A stretch of 64,000 nt of DNA, taken from NCBI GenBank assembly GCA_900546145.1, contig URBN01000003.1:1-64000 (forward strand). Direction: 5' to 3'. Position 1 is the first letter of the stretch. Every line of letters starts with the position of its first letter. Under the pieces are notes generated by a model. The model made no database searches, had not been told where the DNA came from, and saw only the letters and a list, made by a program, of their open reading frames with translations. Origin of the DNA: an uncultured Desulfovibrio sp. (GTDB lineage: Bacteria; Desulfobacterota; Desulfovibrionia; Desulfovibrionales; Desulfovibrionaceae). This document shows positions 26,081 through 34,676 of the stretch, piece by piece. Made by a program: the position numbers and the translations under genes.

Positions 26081-27238
26081 CTAAGCCCTGGACAGGGCTT
26101 CTTTCAGCGTAGAGCAGACAAGGCGCACATCGTCATCAGAAAGTGCCGGATGCATCGGAATAGTCATCAGCTCGCCGTAGAGGCGTTCCGTGACCGGAAG
26201 CGGAGCGGCGCCGGGTTCACTGAAGTAGGAATGCAGATGGTTGGGCTTGTAGTGCACCCCCACCGGAATACCGTGTTCACGCAGGTACTGGCGCACGGCA
26301 GGCATTTTGCCATTGAGCACCTTGACCGGCTGAATGTGCAGCACGATATCGTCCTCAGGATCCTGGTCGAGCAGCTCCACGCCCTGCACACCTGTCAGAA
26401 GCTCGCGGTAAAGGGCGGCAAGATGCTTGCGCGCGGGAACGAATTCCTTTTCAAAACGGGACAGCTGGACGCGGCCAATAGCGGCCATGATATTGCTCAG
26501 GTGGAAGCGCCACCCCTGACGGGCAACGTCCGCGTCCCAGGTGCGCTCACCCTTAAAGCGGGCACGGGTATCGTTCTGCACGGACAGGAGACGCGTATCC
26601 TGCATGACAGAAGCTGCCTCCCTGTCAAAAGCGACCACGAAGCCGCCTTCTCCACATGTGATGTTCTTGATGCCGTCAAAGCTGAAGCAGACCATGTCTC
26701 CGAAGCTGCCTATCTTTCTGCCGTGATATTTGCAGCCAAAGGCGTGAGCAGCGTCCTCGATGACGCGCAGCCCGTGCTTTTTGGCGAAATCGTACACTTC
26801 GCCGAGATGCCAGGGGTTGCTGGCGTAGTGCACAGGCATGATGGCGAAGGTGTCTTTGGCGAGCCTCTTTTCCGCGTCTTTAAGGTCAATGGTCACCGTG
26901 TTGGGCAGCACTTCGCAGGCGATGGGACGGCATCCGCAGGCTGTGATGGCCTGGAAGGAGGACACAAAGGTCAGGGAAGGGACAAGCACAGAGCCGCGCA
27001 CTTCTGCTCCGGGCGCGAAGCGTCCAGGAGCAACAGCATCCACGGCGATTGTCAGAGCCGCTGTCCCGCTGTTAACTGTAGCGACCATGTCGGGATCCAC
27101 ACCGAGATAGGAGGAAAGCTCCTCCTCAAAGCGTTTCGTCTCGGCGCCTATGCCAAGGTATCCATCCTCGACGATGACACGGCGTACGGCTTCAGCCTCG
27201 GCCTCTCCGACGATGGAACGAGAAAGACGCATAGCCAT
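26081..27238 (-). CDS. DegT/DnrJ/EryC1/StrS sugar aminotransferase
   Basis: PLP aminotransferase of 385 residues that aminates keto-sugar nucleotides. Conserved points are the NSGTAAL segment near residue 60, EDAAHAFG (PLP Asp) and FSFDGIKNITCGEGG with the PLP lysine. The C-terminus shows the DDIVLHIQPVKV and GVHYKPNHLHSYF segments common in this family. The ATG at 27238 follows GAGAGG. It lies upstream of the GT2 gene in the same direction with 138 bases between. The sugar is not known. Confidence 0.88.
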   Translation of the reverse strand: MAMRLSRSIVGEAEAEAVRRVIVEDGYLGIGAETKRFEEELSSYLGVDPDMVATVNSGTAALTIAVDAVAPGRFAPGAEVRGSVLVPSLTFVSSFQAITACGCRPIACEVLPNTVTIDLKDAEKRLAKDTFAIMPVHYASNPWHLGEVYDFAKKHGLRVIEDAAHAFGCKYHGRKIGSFGDMVCFSFDGIKNITCGEGGFVVAFDREAASVMQDTRLLSVQNDTRARFKGERTWDADVARQGWRFHLSNIMAAIGRVQLSRFEKEFVPARKHLAALYRELLTGVQGVELLDQDPEDDIVLHIQPVKVLNGKMPAVRQYLREHGIPVGVHYKPNHLHSYFSEPGAAPLPVTERLYGELMTIPMHPALSDDDVRLVCSTLKEALSRA

Positions 27239-27428
27239 AAATGATGCCTCTCTGACCGGCGCAGCCGCCGGGATCAAAAAAGAATTGTGGTTGATAATGG
27301 CCTGCAGGGCCGGGAAAAAGTTCCTGCCGGGCTCCTGCAGGGTGCTGTTTCTTATACTTTACCGCGGCGTCGGGCAAGCCTCCGGGAGGCTGTCCGAATC
27401 CGCACACCTGTCATTCAGGGGAAAGAGA

Positions 27429-28178
27429 TCAGGAATCATCGTCGTCCTTATCGTCGTCCCCGTCGTCACTCATCACATACGCTTCAGGAAACGTCTGTCG
27501 GACGTTCCAAAGCTTGTCATTGGCTGTATTCAGGTCCGGCCACGGGCCCGCGAGCACTCGCTGGTTTCCCCTGGAAGTTGTTTTCTGGACTGCAGGAAAT
27601 CCCCGCTCTGCCAGACTGGCCGCTGCCCTGTCGGCGTTCTCCTTCTCTCCGAAGACACCAACCTGAATGAAAAATGTTCCGCTCACGTCAGTCACAGGCG
27701 CTGCTTCCGGCGCCTCGGTATCCAGGCTCGTGATTCGGACACGTGCTGTCCCGGGCCCCAGCACGCCGAGCTTCTGGGCGGCGGCGCGGGACAGATCGAT
27801 GACGCGTCCGTTCACGAAGGGGCCGCGATCGTTGATGCGCAAAACCGCGGTACGGCCGTTTTCCAGATTTTTGACCCGCACTTCGGTCTGCAGCGGCAGG
27901 ATGGTATGCGCGGCCGTCATGGCAAACTGATTGTATTTTTCGCCGGAAGCCGTGAACCGTCCATGAAAACCTGGTCCGTACCAGGAGGCCGTGCCTTCCT
28001 CGACAAACCCCTTCGCGGAAAGCAGGGGAACATACCTTTTGCCATTGACCGTATACGGCCGGCTTCCGGGGACGCCGCCCTTATGCCAGCTTCTGGATGC
28101 GCAGCCAGAAAAGAGAAGCGCGGCCGCGATACAGAAGAGAAGGGGAAGAAGCGGCAGACATTTTTGCCTGATGCACAT
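27429..28178 (-). CDS. rlpA: RlpA lipoprotein with SPOR domain
   Basis: Septal-ring lytic transglycosylase-type protein of 249 residues. A lipoprotein signal ends in LFSGC near residue 25, so it should be lipidated. The double-psi beta-barrel follows at about 60-155, with AAHTILP (His) and INDRGPF (Asp) both present. A SPOR peptidoglycan-binding domain (FFIQVGVFGEKENADRAA) spans about 165-235. The tail is a run of Asp (DDGDDDKDDDD). ATG at 28178 follows GGAGAGGTG. SPOR domains bind denuded glycan at the division site. This is the second RlpA protein here and the more canonical one. Confidence 0.9.
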   Translation of the reverse strand: MCIRQKCLPLLPLLFCIAAALLFSGCASRSWHKGGVPGSRPYTVNGKRYVPLLSAKGFVEEGTASWYGPGFHGRFTASGEKYNQFAMTAAHTILPLQTEVRVKNLENGRTAVLRINDRGPFVNGRVIDLSRAAAQKLGVLGPGTARVRITSLDTEAPEAAPVTDVSGTFFIQVGVFGEKENADRAAASLAERGFPAVQKTTSRGNQRVLAGPWPDLNTANDKLWNVRQTFPEAYVMSDDGDDDKDDDDS

Positions 28179-28251
28179 GTGGTTCACCTCTCCATCCTTT
28201 CTTATCGGCGGGAATGGACCGCGCGGCGTCCGGCTCCCTAAAAAAGCGTCA

Positions 28252-29091
28252 TCATTTATAGCAGCCCCCGGCCGCTCCCGGATCCCTGAAGTACGAAAGC
28301 CCCTTCTTGTCGTCTCCCGAATGCTCGATGGCAAAAAGGATGGACATTCCGTCGATATCCAGCTTGCCTTCCTCTCTGGCCTTGGAAAGCAGAGCGTGCG
28401 TTTCATCGATACGTCCGCAGTCAAGCAGATCGCAGGCCGCAAGCGTATAAACATGTTTTGGATTGTCCCCGTAGAGACTCCGGACAAGACCGGGATACAA
28501 ATGCCCGAAAGCCTGCATGGCGCTCTCCCTGTCCGTGGCAAGCCAGCGGGCCACACTGCAGTTTTCCGAGGCCGTCGGCAGATAACGGATAAGGAAGAGC
28601 ATGCCTGAGCGCAGAACGTGCAGGATACGGTTCATTTCGCGCTTACAGCTTTCCGCGGTCTGGTCGGTAAGAGGCGTAAGCGGTGAAGCCATCTCTCTGG
28701 CAAAATCAGCCGTGCGGGCGAGCTGAATGAGCCGGATAGCATAATGCTGGCCCTGAAACGCGTCTTCCCTGAGTTTGCCGCATTCGTGGAAAGCGTATCC
28801 CACGCACCAGTCTATGAGGCTGCCCACCACTTCGTACTGGTCCGGGGCAGACTCCTGCTCTCCCGGCCGGATGGGGTGACGGAAGAGATAGTGCGCTGTA
28901 TCCTTGAGACGCCAGAACACGCCCTTGCTCATGTTCGTTCCGATGAGCGAGTTCAGGACGGCATAGGACATGCTCCCATCCCGCTGATAGCGCTGATTCT
29001 GCTTCGCCAGGGCCAGATACACTGCACAGTAATCTCTGAGCAGATCACGGACAAACGCGTCGTGCTTGCTTGCCAGCCTGTAGCTGCTCAC
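28252..29091 (-). CDS. Unknown protein, first-strand pair member
   Basis: I do not recognise this 279-residue protein. It is soluble, Leu- and Arg-rich and probably all helical, with no signal peptide, and its last 60 residues (VYTLAACDLLDCGRIDETHALLSKAREEG) look like a TPR-type helical repeat. The start is GTG and overlaps the stop of the upstream small gene as GTGA, so the two are translated together. A possible weak TPR-like scaffold role is inference only. Confidence 0.6.
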   Translation of the reverse strand: MSSYRLASKHDAFVRDLLRDYCAVYLALAKQNQRYQRDGSMSYAVLNSLIGTNMSKGVFWRLKDTAHYLFRHPIRPGEQESAPDQYEVVGSLIDWCVGYAFHECGKLREDAFQGQHYAIRLIQLARTADFAREMASPLTPLTDQTAESCKREMNRILHVLRSGMLFLIRYLPTASENCSVARWLATDRESAMQAFGHLYPGLVRSLYGDNPKHVYTLAACDLLDCGRIDETHALLSKAREEGKLDIDGMSILFAIEHSGDDKKGLSYFRDPGAAGGCYK

Positions 29092-29363
29092 CTGCGTTTC
29101 GGCTCCCGTAAAAGAGATTCGGCAACGACGTTATCGTAAATCACCATGGGATCTTCGTCTGATCCGGCATGCGCCTCACGGAATATGGCAGCGGCTTTCC
29201 TGATGACGGAAAGAGGCAGCCACTGGTGTTTTTCCCAGACTTCAGGATGATCCTGATCCCACATACGGAACTCTATTTCACCGCTGTCGCCACGACGCAC
29301 ATACACTCTGACGGCAGGAATCCCCGGACGGGGCAGATAATAAACTCCTAAGGAATCTTGCAT
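29088..29363 (-). CDS. Unknown 91-residue protein
   Basis: Small soluble protein with no family I can name. It is beta-rich at the start (VYYLPRPGIPAVRVYVRRG) and rich in Trp, Glu and Arg in the middle (FRMWDQDHPEVWEKHQWLPLS). AGAGG precedes the ATG, and the stop overlaps the GTG start of the 279-residue gene. The strong ribosome site and the overlap support it as a real gene. Confidence 0.65.
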   Translation of the reverse strand: MQDSLGVYYLPRPGIPAVRVYVRRGDSGEIEFRMWDQDHPEVWEKHQWLPLSVIRKAAAIFREAHAGSDEDPMVIYDNVVAESLLREPKRR

Positions 29364-29961
29364 GATAACCTCTTTGCAGTTTCTTTAAATGTAGCTGATG
29401 GGGGCCGCGTTTGGCAATATGCCGTCTACCAGGCAAATCACCTCCGCAGGCAGCGGATTCCCCCCGTCAGGCTTCGGGGCTGGACTCTCTGAGTTCTCAT
29501 GGAATCTCCTGACTCCGCCAGTATTCCGGTATCCTGGGTTTCCTTCCTTTGCAAAACTGCCGGAATTCATGGCGGAGAACAGAAAAATCCACAGGCTGCC
29601 CTGAAGAGCCCTCTTCTATTCCGCCGCATCCAATATTCCATGAAAGAAGGCTCCGTGGATGAAGTACACGGTGCTGCACGTATCATTTTAGTTAAAGACT
29701 ACGCACAAACAGCGGAGGGTCATGGGGCCGACGGAAAGGTTCTGAAGAAAAACGGGAAGTATTCTGACTTTTATGATAGACTGTTCCAGTTGCCATACGA
29801 CAGTATTATTGGCAAAAAGGTGTCTTTCCGTTATGTTGGCGAACCGCGCGTTATCACGCCCGCCCCGGGTCTGACGCCAGGCGGGGTCCAGTGCAGTTAT
29901 CGCGGATGACCGGGCAGAAGCCCTTACCAGTCCTTTCGGCCATCCACCAGAGGAGCAGTCC
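29364..29961. other. Intergenic region ahead of the ABC exporter
   Basis: About 600 bases with no gene I can support. The base composition is lower in GC than nearby genes until about 29840. A frame open on the plus strand at 29640-29909 has no ribosome site and no recognisable sequence. A GC-rich inverted repeat sits near 29860-29890. The region likely holds divergent promoters for the unknown pair and for the exporter operon. Confidence 0.45.
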
Positions 29962-30729
29962 ATGACACTGCAGATTATCAAATACCGCAATCTTATCAGC
30001 GAACTTGTCGTTCGTGATATCAAGAAGAAATACAGACGCAGCGTCCTGGGAATCCTGTGGAGCATTCTGAATCCGCTGCTGATGATGATTATCACGGCTA
30101 TGGTGTTCTCCACGCTGTTCCGTTTCAACGTCCACAACTACATTCTGTATCTGCTCTGCGGTCAGTTGCTTTTTGGTTTCTACGCGGAGTCCACGAACTT
30201 CGCCATGGGATCGATTCTTGAAAACGGATCCCTGATTAAAAAGATATACGTTCCAAAGTATCTCTTCCCTGTTTCCCGCGTACTTTCGAGCGCTGTAAAC
30301 CTGACATTCACCTTCCCTGCCCTTCTGGCCATCATGATTTACACAGGGGCTCCCTTTAACTGGCACACCATTTTCTGCCTGGTTCCTCTGGTCCTGCTGC
30401 TGATCTTTTCTGCCGGCGTTGGCTTCTTTCTGTCTACAGCTTCCGTTTACTTCAGGGATATGTTTCATCTCTACGGCGTTTTCATCACGGCCCTGAACTA
30501 CGCCACGCCGATTTTCTATCCTGAAAACATCGTGCCGCAGAAATATCATTTTCTGCTTGATCTGAACCCCCTGTACTACTACCTCAAGGCCTTCAGGACG
30601 ATTATCGTTGACGGGCAGCTTCCAAGCCTTCACCTGCTTGGGATATGCACGGTTCTGGCCTTCGCTTCCCTTGCGCTGGGCTTCCTCTTCTTCTACAGGA
30701 AGCAGAACCACTTCATCCTCTACATCTGA
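29962..30729 (+). CDS. ABC-2 type polysaccharide export permease
   Basis: Membrane subunit of a Wzm/TagG/KpsM-type ABC exporter, 255 residues with about six hydrophobic segments. The N-terminus LVVRDIKKKYRRSVLGILWSILNPL is the family hallmark. With the ATPase that follows after nine bases it would move a lipid-linked polysaccharide across the inner membrane. GAGGAG precedes the ATG. The glycan itself is probably made by genes at 24974-27238 or 44631-48416 or elsewhere. Confidence 0.9.
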   Translation: MTLQIIKYRNLISELVVRDIKKKYRRSVLGILWSILNPLLMMIITAMVFSTLFRFNVHNYILYLLCGQLLFGFYAESTNFAMGSILENGSLIKKIYVPKYLFPVSRVLSSAVNLTFTFPALLAIMIYTGAPFNWHTIFCLVPLVLLLIFSAGVGFFLSTASVYFRDMFHLYGVFITALNYATPIFYPENIVPQKYHFLLDLNPLYYYLKAFRTIIVDGQLPSLHLLGICTVLAFASLALGFLFFYRKQNHFILYI

Positions 30730-30738
30730 GGCACAGAA

Positions 30739-31467
30739 ATGCAGACCGTTATTGATGTCCAGCATGTCTCTATGAAGTTCAACCTGATGGAAGAGAAGGT
30801 CGACACGCTGAAAGAATACGTGGTCCGGCTTCTCAAGGGAAAACTTCTCTATAACGAATTTCTGGCACTCAAAGATGTCTCCTTCACCGTTCAGAGGGGT
30901 GACATAGTGGGTATTGTCGGCTTTAACGGCGCCGGCAAGTCGACCATGCTCAAACTGCTGGCCGGCGTGCTGACACCTTCTGAGGGCAAAATCAAGACTG
31001 TGGGAAGCATCGCACCGCTCATCGAAGTGGGCGCGGGCTTCGACCCGGAACTTACAGCCCGTGAAAATATCTTTCTGAACGGGGCAATTCTGGGATACAG
31101 CCGCAAATTCCTCGAATCAAAGTTTGATGAAATCGTCGATTTCGCCGAGCTCCGCGAATTCATCAACGTTCCCGTCAAGAACTTCTCGAGCGGCATGTAC
31201 GCCCGCCTCGGCTTTTCCATTGCCACTGAGGTGGACCCGGATATTCTGCTGGTGGACGAGGTCCTCTCGGTAGGCGATTACCGTTTCCAGGAGAAATGCC
31301 AGGAGCGCATTGAAAAGATTATCAAAAAGGGAACGACCATCATTATCGTTTCCCACGCCATGGAAACAATCAAAAAGCTCTGCACCAAGGTACTGTGGCT
31401 TGATCACGGCGTGCTCAAGGATTACGGCCCCACGGAAAAGGTCTGCTCCGAATATCAGGAGTGCTGA
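30739..31467 (+). CDS. ABC-2 polysaccharide export ATPase
   Basis: ATPase partner of the permease, 242 residues. Walker A GFNGAGKST, signature FSSGMYARL, Walker B ILLVDEVLS and the switch His (IVSHAME) are all present. It lacks the extra C-terminal carbohydrate-binding domain found in long Wzt proteins, so substrate choice must rest on the permease or another factor. No terminator is visible after it. Confidence 0.9.
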   Translation: MQTVIDVQHVSMKFNLMEEKVDTLKEYVVRLLKGKLLYNEFLALKDVSFTVQRGDIVGIVGFNGAGKSTMLKLLAGVLTPSEGKIKTVGSIAPLIEVGAGFDPELTARENIFLNGAILGYSRKFLESKFDEIVDFAELREFINVPVKNFSSGMYARLGFSIATEVDPDILLVDEVLSVGDYRFQEKCQERIEKIIKKGTTIIIVSHAMETIKKLCTKVLWLDHGVLKDYGPTEKVCSEYQEC

Positions 31468-31840
31468 GAGCGCAGGGAATGTATATGTTCTCAAAAATGA
31501 GTGATGCACGAAACATCCGCCGCACTGTTTTTCTCTTTTTCCTCTGTTGTGACTCCTGAATAGTGCAGTATTTCACTTGGAAAGATAAAAGTACTCTTTC
31601 TGCATCACTTTTTTCTTCTTTGGATTCCCTCCAGGCCTTTTCAGAAGCGTATGAGACGGGTTTTCGCGGTGCCCAGAGTTTGAGAAAATTAACACAAGGT
31701 TGCCAACTTTTTAGAAATAAGCTAGTTTCCGATCATCCGGCGACTTCTAGGTCCCACGTCTTCAGGGATCGGAGAACACTCGCATTACGTAAAGGAACAT
31801 CACTGAACTGATGTCATCCAAACCACGTGGAGGTATGGTA
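31468..31840. other. Upstream region of dsrA
   Basis: 373 bases with no gene and lower GC. It contains poly-pyrimidine stretches (31530-31560) and the candidate dsr promoter at 31700-31728. No terminator for the exporter ATPase is visible, so read-through into dsr cannot be excluded. Confidence 0.5.
31700..31728 (+). promoter_or_regulatory. Candidate promoter of dsrABD
   Basis: TTGCCA (31700-31705), a 17-base AT-rich spacer and TAGTTT (31723-31728). It would give a leader of about 105 bases before dsrA. The match is moderate and other sites are possible. Confidence 0.35.
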
Positions 31841-33151
31841 ATGAAATTTGAGACCCCCATGTTGGACCAGCTCGAAACCGGCCCCTGGCCGAGTGTTGTG
31901 TCCGACATCAAACAAGAGGCTGAGAGCCGTAAGGCCAACAAGAACCACCTTGACTATCAGATCCCGCAGGACTGCTGCGAAGATCTTCTTGGCCTTTTTG
32001 AGCTCAGCTACCACGACAAGGAAACCCACTGGAAACACGGCGGCATCGTCGGCGTTTTCGGTTACGGCGGCGGCGTTATCGGCCGTTACTGCGACCAGCC
32101 TGAAATGTTCCCCGGCGTGGCTCACTTCCACACCATGCGTGTGGCCCAGCCTTCCGGCAAGTACTACAGCACCGCTTTCCTCCGTCAGCTCTGCGACATC
32201 TGGGATCTCCGTGGATCCGGCCTGACCAACATGCACGGCTCCACCGGTGATATCGTGCTCCTTGGCACCACCACCCCCCAGCTCGAAGAAGTGTTCCATG
32301 AGCTGACCCACAAGATGCACAACGACCTCGGCGGCTCCGGTTCCAACCTCCGTACGCCTGCCGCCTGCCTCGGCCAGTCCCGTTGCGAATTTGCCTGCTA
32401 CAACACGCAGGACGCCTGCTATCAGCTGACCGAAGACTACCAGGACGAACTGCATCGTCCGGCTTTCCCCTACAAGTTCAAGTTCAAGTTCGACGGCTGC
32501 CCGAATGGCTGCGTGTGCGCCATGGCCCGTTCCGACTTCGCTGTTGTCGGCACCTGGCGTGACGACATCAAGATCGACCAGGAAAAGGTCCGCGCCTACG
32601 TCGGCGGCGAAATCGCCCCCAACGCCGGTGCCCATGCTGGCCGTGACTGGGGTGCCTTTGACATCCAGGCTGAAGTTGTGGATCGCTGCCCCGGCCACTG
32701 CATGAAGTGGGACGGCCAGAACCTCCACATCAAGACCGCTGACTGCGTGCGCTGCATGCACTGCATCGACACCATGCCTGAAGCCCTCCACATCGGTGAC
32801 GACCGCGGCGCCAGCATCCTCTGCGGCGCTAAGGCTCCTGTTGTCGATGGCGCCCAGATGGCTTCTCTGCTCGTGCCCTTCGTCCGCGTCGAGAATCCTT
32901 ACGATGAGCTCAAAGACCTCATCGAAAAGATTTGGGACTGGTGGATTGAAGAAGGCAAGAACCGTGAACGTCTTGGCGAGCTCATGAAGCGTCAGTCCTT
33001 CCAGAAGCTTCTCGAAGTGACCGGCGTCGAGGCCCAGCCTTACCATGTCACGTCTCCTCGTGCCAACCCGTACATCTTCTTCAAGGAAGAAGAGGTGCCC
33101 GGCGGCTTCACCCGTGACCTCAAGGATTACCGTTCTCGTCATCAGCGCTAG
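31841..33151 (+). CDS. dsrA: Dissimilatory sulfite reductase alpha subunit
   Basis: Alpha subunit of the DsrAB enzyme that reduces sulfite as the terminal step of sulfate respiration. The 436 residues match Desulfovibrio DsrA. Siroheme/4Fe-4S cysteines lie in AACLGQSRCEFACYNTQ (176, 182, 186) with the later DGCPNGCVC. A ferredoxin domain follows near 300 (CVRCMHC). The ATG at 31841 is preferred because GGAGG is eight bases before it. Two earlier in-frame starts have poor spacing. It is ahead of dsrB by 18 bases and has the high-expression codon bias seen in atp genes. Confidence 0.97.
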   Translation: MKFETPMLDQLETGPWPSVVSDIKQEAESRKANKNHLDYQIPQDCCEDLLGLFELSYHDKETHWKHGGIVGVFGYGGGVIGRYCDQPEMFPGVAHFHTMRVAQPSGKYYSTAFLRQLCDIWDLRGSGLTNMHGSTGDIVLLGTTTPQLEEVFHELTHKMHNDLGGSGSNLRTPAACLGQSRCEFACYNTQDACYQLTEDYQDELHRPAFPYKFKFKFDGCPNGCVCAMARSDFAVVGTWRDDIKIDQEKVRAYVGGEIAPNAGAHAGRDWGAFDIQAEVVDRCPGHCMKWDGQNLHIKTADCVRCMHCIDTMPEALHIGDDRGASILCGAKAPVVDGAQMASLLVPFVRVENPYDELKDLIEKIWDWWIEEGKNRERLGELMKRQSFQKLLEVTGVEAQPYHVTSPRANPYIFFKEEEVPGGFTRDLKDYRSRHQR

Positions 33152-33169
33152 TAAAGGGGAGAAAGTAAA

Positions 33170-34315
33170 ATGGCTTTTATTTCTTCGGGGTACAATCCTC
33201 AGAAACCGATGGAAGACCGTATCACCGATATCGGTCCCCGCAAATACGATGATATGTTCCCGCCGGTCATTGCCAAGAACTTTGGCAAGTGGTCCTACCA
33301 CAGGATCCTCGAACCCGGCCTGCTCGTTCACGTGGCTGAATCCGGCGACAAGGTTTACACCGTGCGTGCCGGTGGCGCCCGTACCATGTCCGTGACTCAC
33401 ATCCGTGAGATCTGCGACATCGCTGACAAGTACTGCGGCGGCTTCGTCCGCTGGACGACCCGTAGCAACATCGAGTTCATGTGCACCGACCTTGAGACCG
33501 CCAAGGCTCTCAAGGCTGACCTGAACTCCCGCAAGTTCGCCGGCGGCTCCTTCAAGTTCCCCGTCGGCGGCACCGGCGCCTGCATCAGCTCCATGGTTCA
33601 TACCCAGGGCTGGCTGCACTGCCACACCCCGGCCACTGACTCCACTGGCCCCGTGAAGGCCGTCATGGACTCTATCTTTGACCATTTCGTCAATATGAGC
33701 CTCCCGGCCCCTGTCCGTATCTCCCTTGCCTGCTGCATCAACATGTGCGGCGCCGTGCACTGCTCTGATATCGGCCTCGTCGGCATTCACCGTAAGCCTC
33801 CTATGATCGACCATAAGTGGGCTGACCAGCTCTGCGAAATTCCGCTCGCTGTCGCCGCCTGCCCCATGGCCGCCGTTCGTCCCACCAAGGTGGATTTCGA
33901 AGGCAAGAAGATCAACTCCGTGGCCATTAAAGCTGACCGCTGCATGTACTGCGGCAACTGCTACACCATGTGCCCGGCCCTGCCCATCGCTGACCACGAA
34001 GGCGACGGCATCGCCATCATGGTTGGAGGTAAGGTCTCCAACCGCCTTGGCATGCCCAAGTTCTCCAAGGTCGTTGTGGCCTACATTCCCAACGAGCCCC
34101 CGCGCTGGCCTTCTCTGACCAACACGGTCCGCACCATCGTTGACACCTACGCCGCCCACGCCCGCAAGTACGAGCGTATGGGTGACTGGATTGAACGTAT
34201 CGGCTGGCAGGATTTCTTCAAGCTCACCGGCCTGAAGTTCACCCACCATCTGATCGACGACTTCCGCGATCCGGCTTACTACACCTGGCGTCAGAGCACC
34301 CAGTTCAAGTTCTAA
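33170..34315 (+). CDS. dsrB: Dissimilatory sulfite reductase beta subunit
   Basis: Beta subunit of DsrAB, 381 residues, exactly the Desulfovibrio length. Siroheme cysteines lie in CCINMCGAVHCSD, and a ferredoxin domain (CMYCGNCYTMCP) follows. The alpha2beta2 core would carry siroheme and Fe-S clusters and use the DsrC trisulfide as product. dsrC is not in this window. Start has AAGGGGAG upstream. Confidence 0.97.
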   Translation: MAFISSGYNPQKPMEDRITDIGPRKYDDMFPPVIAKNFGKWSYHRILEPGLLVHVAESGDKVYTVRAGGARTMSVTHIREICDIADKYCGGFVRWTTRSNIEFMCTDLETAKALKADLNSRKFAGGSFKFPVGGTGACISSMVHTQGWLHCHTPATDSTGPVKAVMDSIFDHFVNMSLPAPVRISLACCINMCGAVHCSDIGLVGIHRKPPMIDHKWADQLCEIPLAVAACPMAAVRPTKVDFEGKKINSVAIKADRCMYCGNCYTMCPALPIADHEGDGIAIMVGGKVSNRLGMPKFSKVVVAYIPNEPPRWPSLTNTVRTIVDTYAAHARKYERMGDWIERIGWQDFFKLTGLKFTHHLIDDFRDPAYYTWRQSTQFKF

Positions 34316-34333
34316 GCTTCTCGCAATAATCTT

Positions 34334-34359
34334 GTGGCGGCGGCTCCGGCTGCCGCCAC
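34334..34359 (+). promoter_or_regulatory. UNCG-capped hairpin between dsrB and dsrD
   Basis: Arms GTGGCGGC (34334-34341) and GCCGCCAC (34352-34359) extend by three more pairs to a C(UCCG)G tetraloop at 34344-34349, an unusually stable RNA cap. No T-tract follows, so it is not a plain terminator. It probably protects or separates the dsrAB and dsrD parts of the message. Confidence 0.75.
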
Positions 34360-34375
34360 TATTGGAGCTTTCAAA

Positions 34376-34612
34376 ATGGCAGACGATAAGCAGGTTATCA
34401 TCGATTATCTCAAGGCCAAAGAAAAGGTTAAGTCCAAGCACTACTTCAAGGACTTCCTTGAACTCTTCCCTGACAAGGGCCCCCGCCAGGTCAAAAAGGT
34501 CCTGAGCGATCTCGTCAAGGAAGGCGTCATCGAATACTGGTCCTCCGGCTCCACGACCATGTATGGTCTGACTGGTTCCGGCAAGCAGGGTCACTCTGCT
34601 GACGAACAGTAG
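34376..34612 (+). CDS. dsrD: DsrD, DsrAB-associated winged-helix protein
   Basis: Small winged-helix protein of 78 residues, the same size as in Desulfovibrio vulgaris, encoded next to dsrAB. It is now described as an allosteric activator of DsrAB rather than a DNA-binding regulator. It is highly charged, with the wing region SSGSTTMYGLTG near residues 57-68. Start ATG follows TTGGAG. Its translation could begin earlier at a GTG but the length match supports this start. A terminator follows. Confidence 0.95.
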   Translation: MADDKQVIIDYLKAKEKVKSKHYFKDFLELFPDKGPRQVKKVLSDLVKEGVIEYWSSGSTTMYGLTGSGKQGHSADEQ

Positions 34613-34634
34613 TCCGGACACTTTCTTTTTTTTG

Positions 34635-34669
34635 AAAGAAGCTGCGTTTCCCCGCAGCTTCTTTTTTTC
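34635..34669 (+). terminator. Terminator of dsrABD
   Basis: Perfect 11-base arms AAAGAAGCTGC (34635-34645) and GCAGCTTCTTT (34654-34664) with a GTTTCCCC loop and a T tail. Confidence 0.92.
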
Positions 34670-34676
34670 TGCTCTT

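Noticed and set aside
29499..29909. Plus-strand open frame in the region before the exporter genes
   Set aside because: No ribosome site, no recognisable family, and the first part is poorly protein-like.
31814..34621. Open frame of 935 codons antisense to dsrABD
   Set aside because: Shadow of highly expressed genes. No motif or ribosome site.
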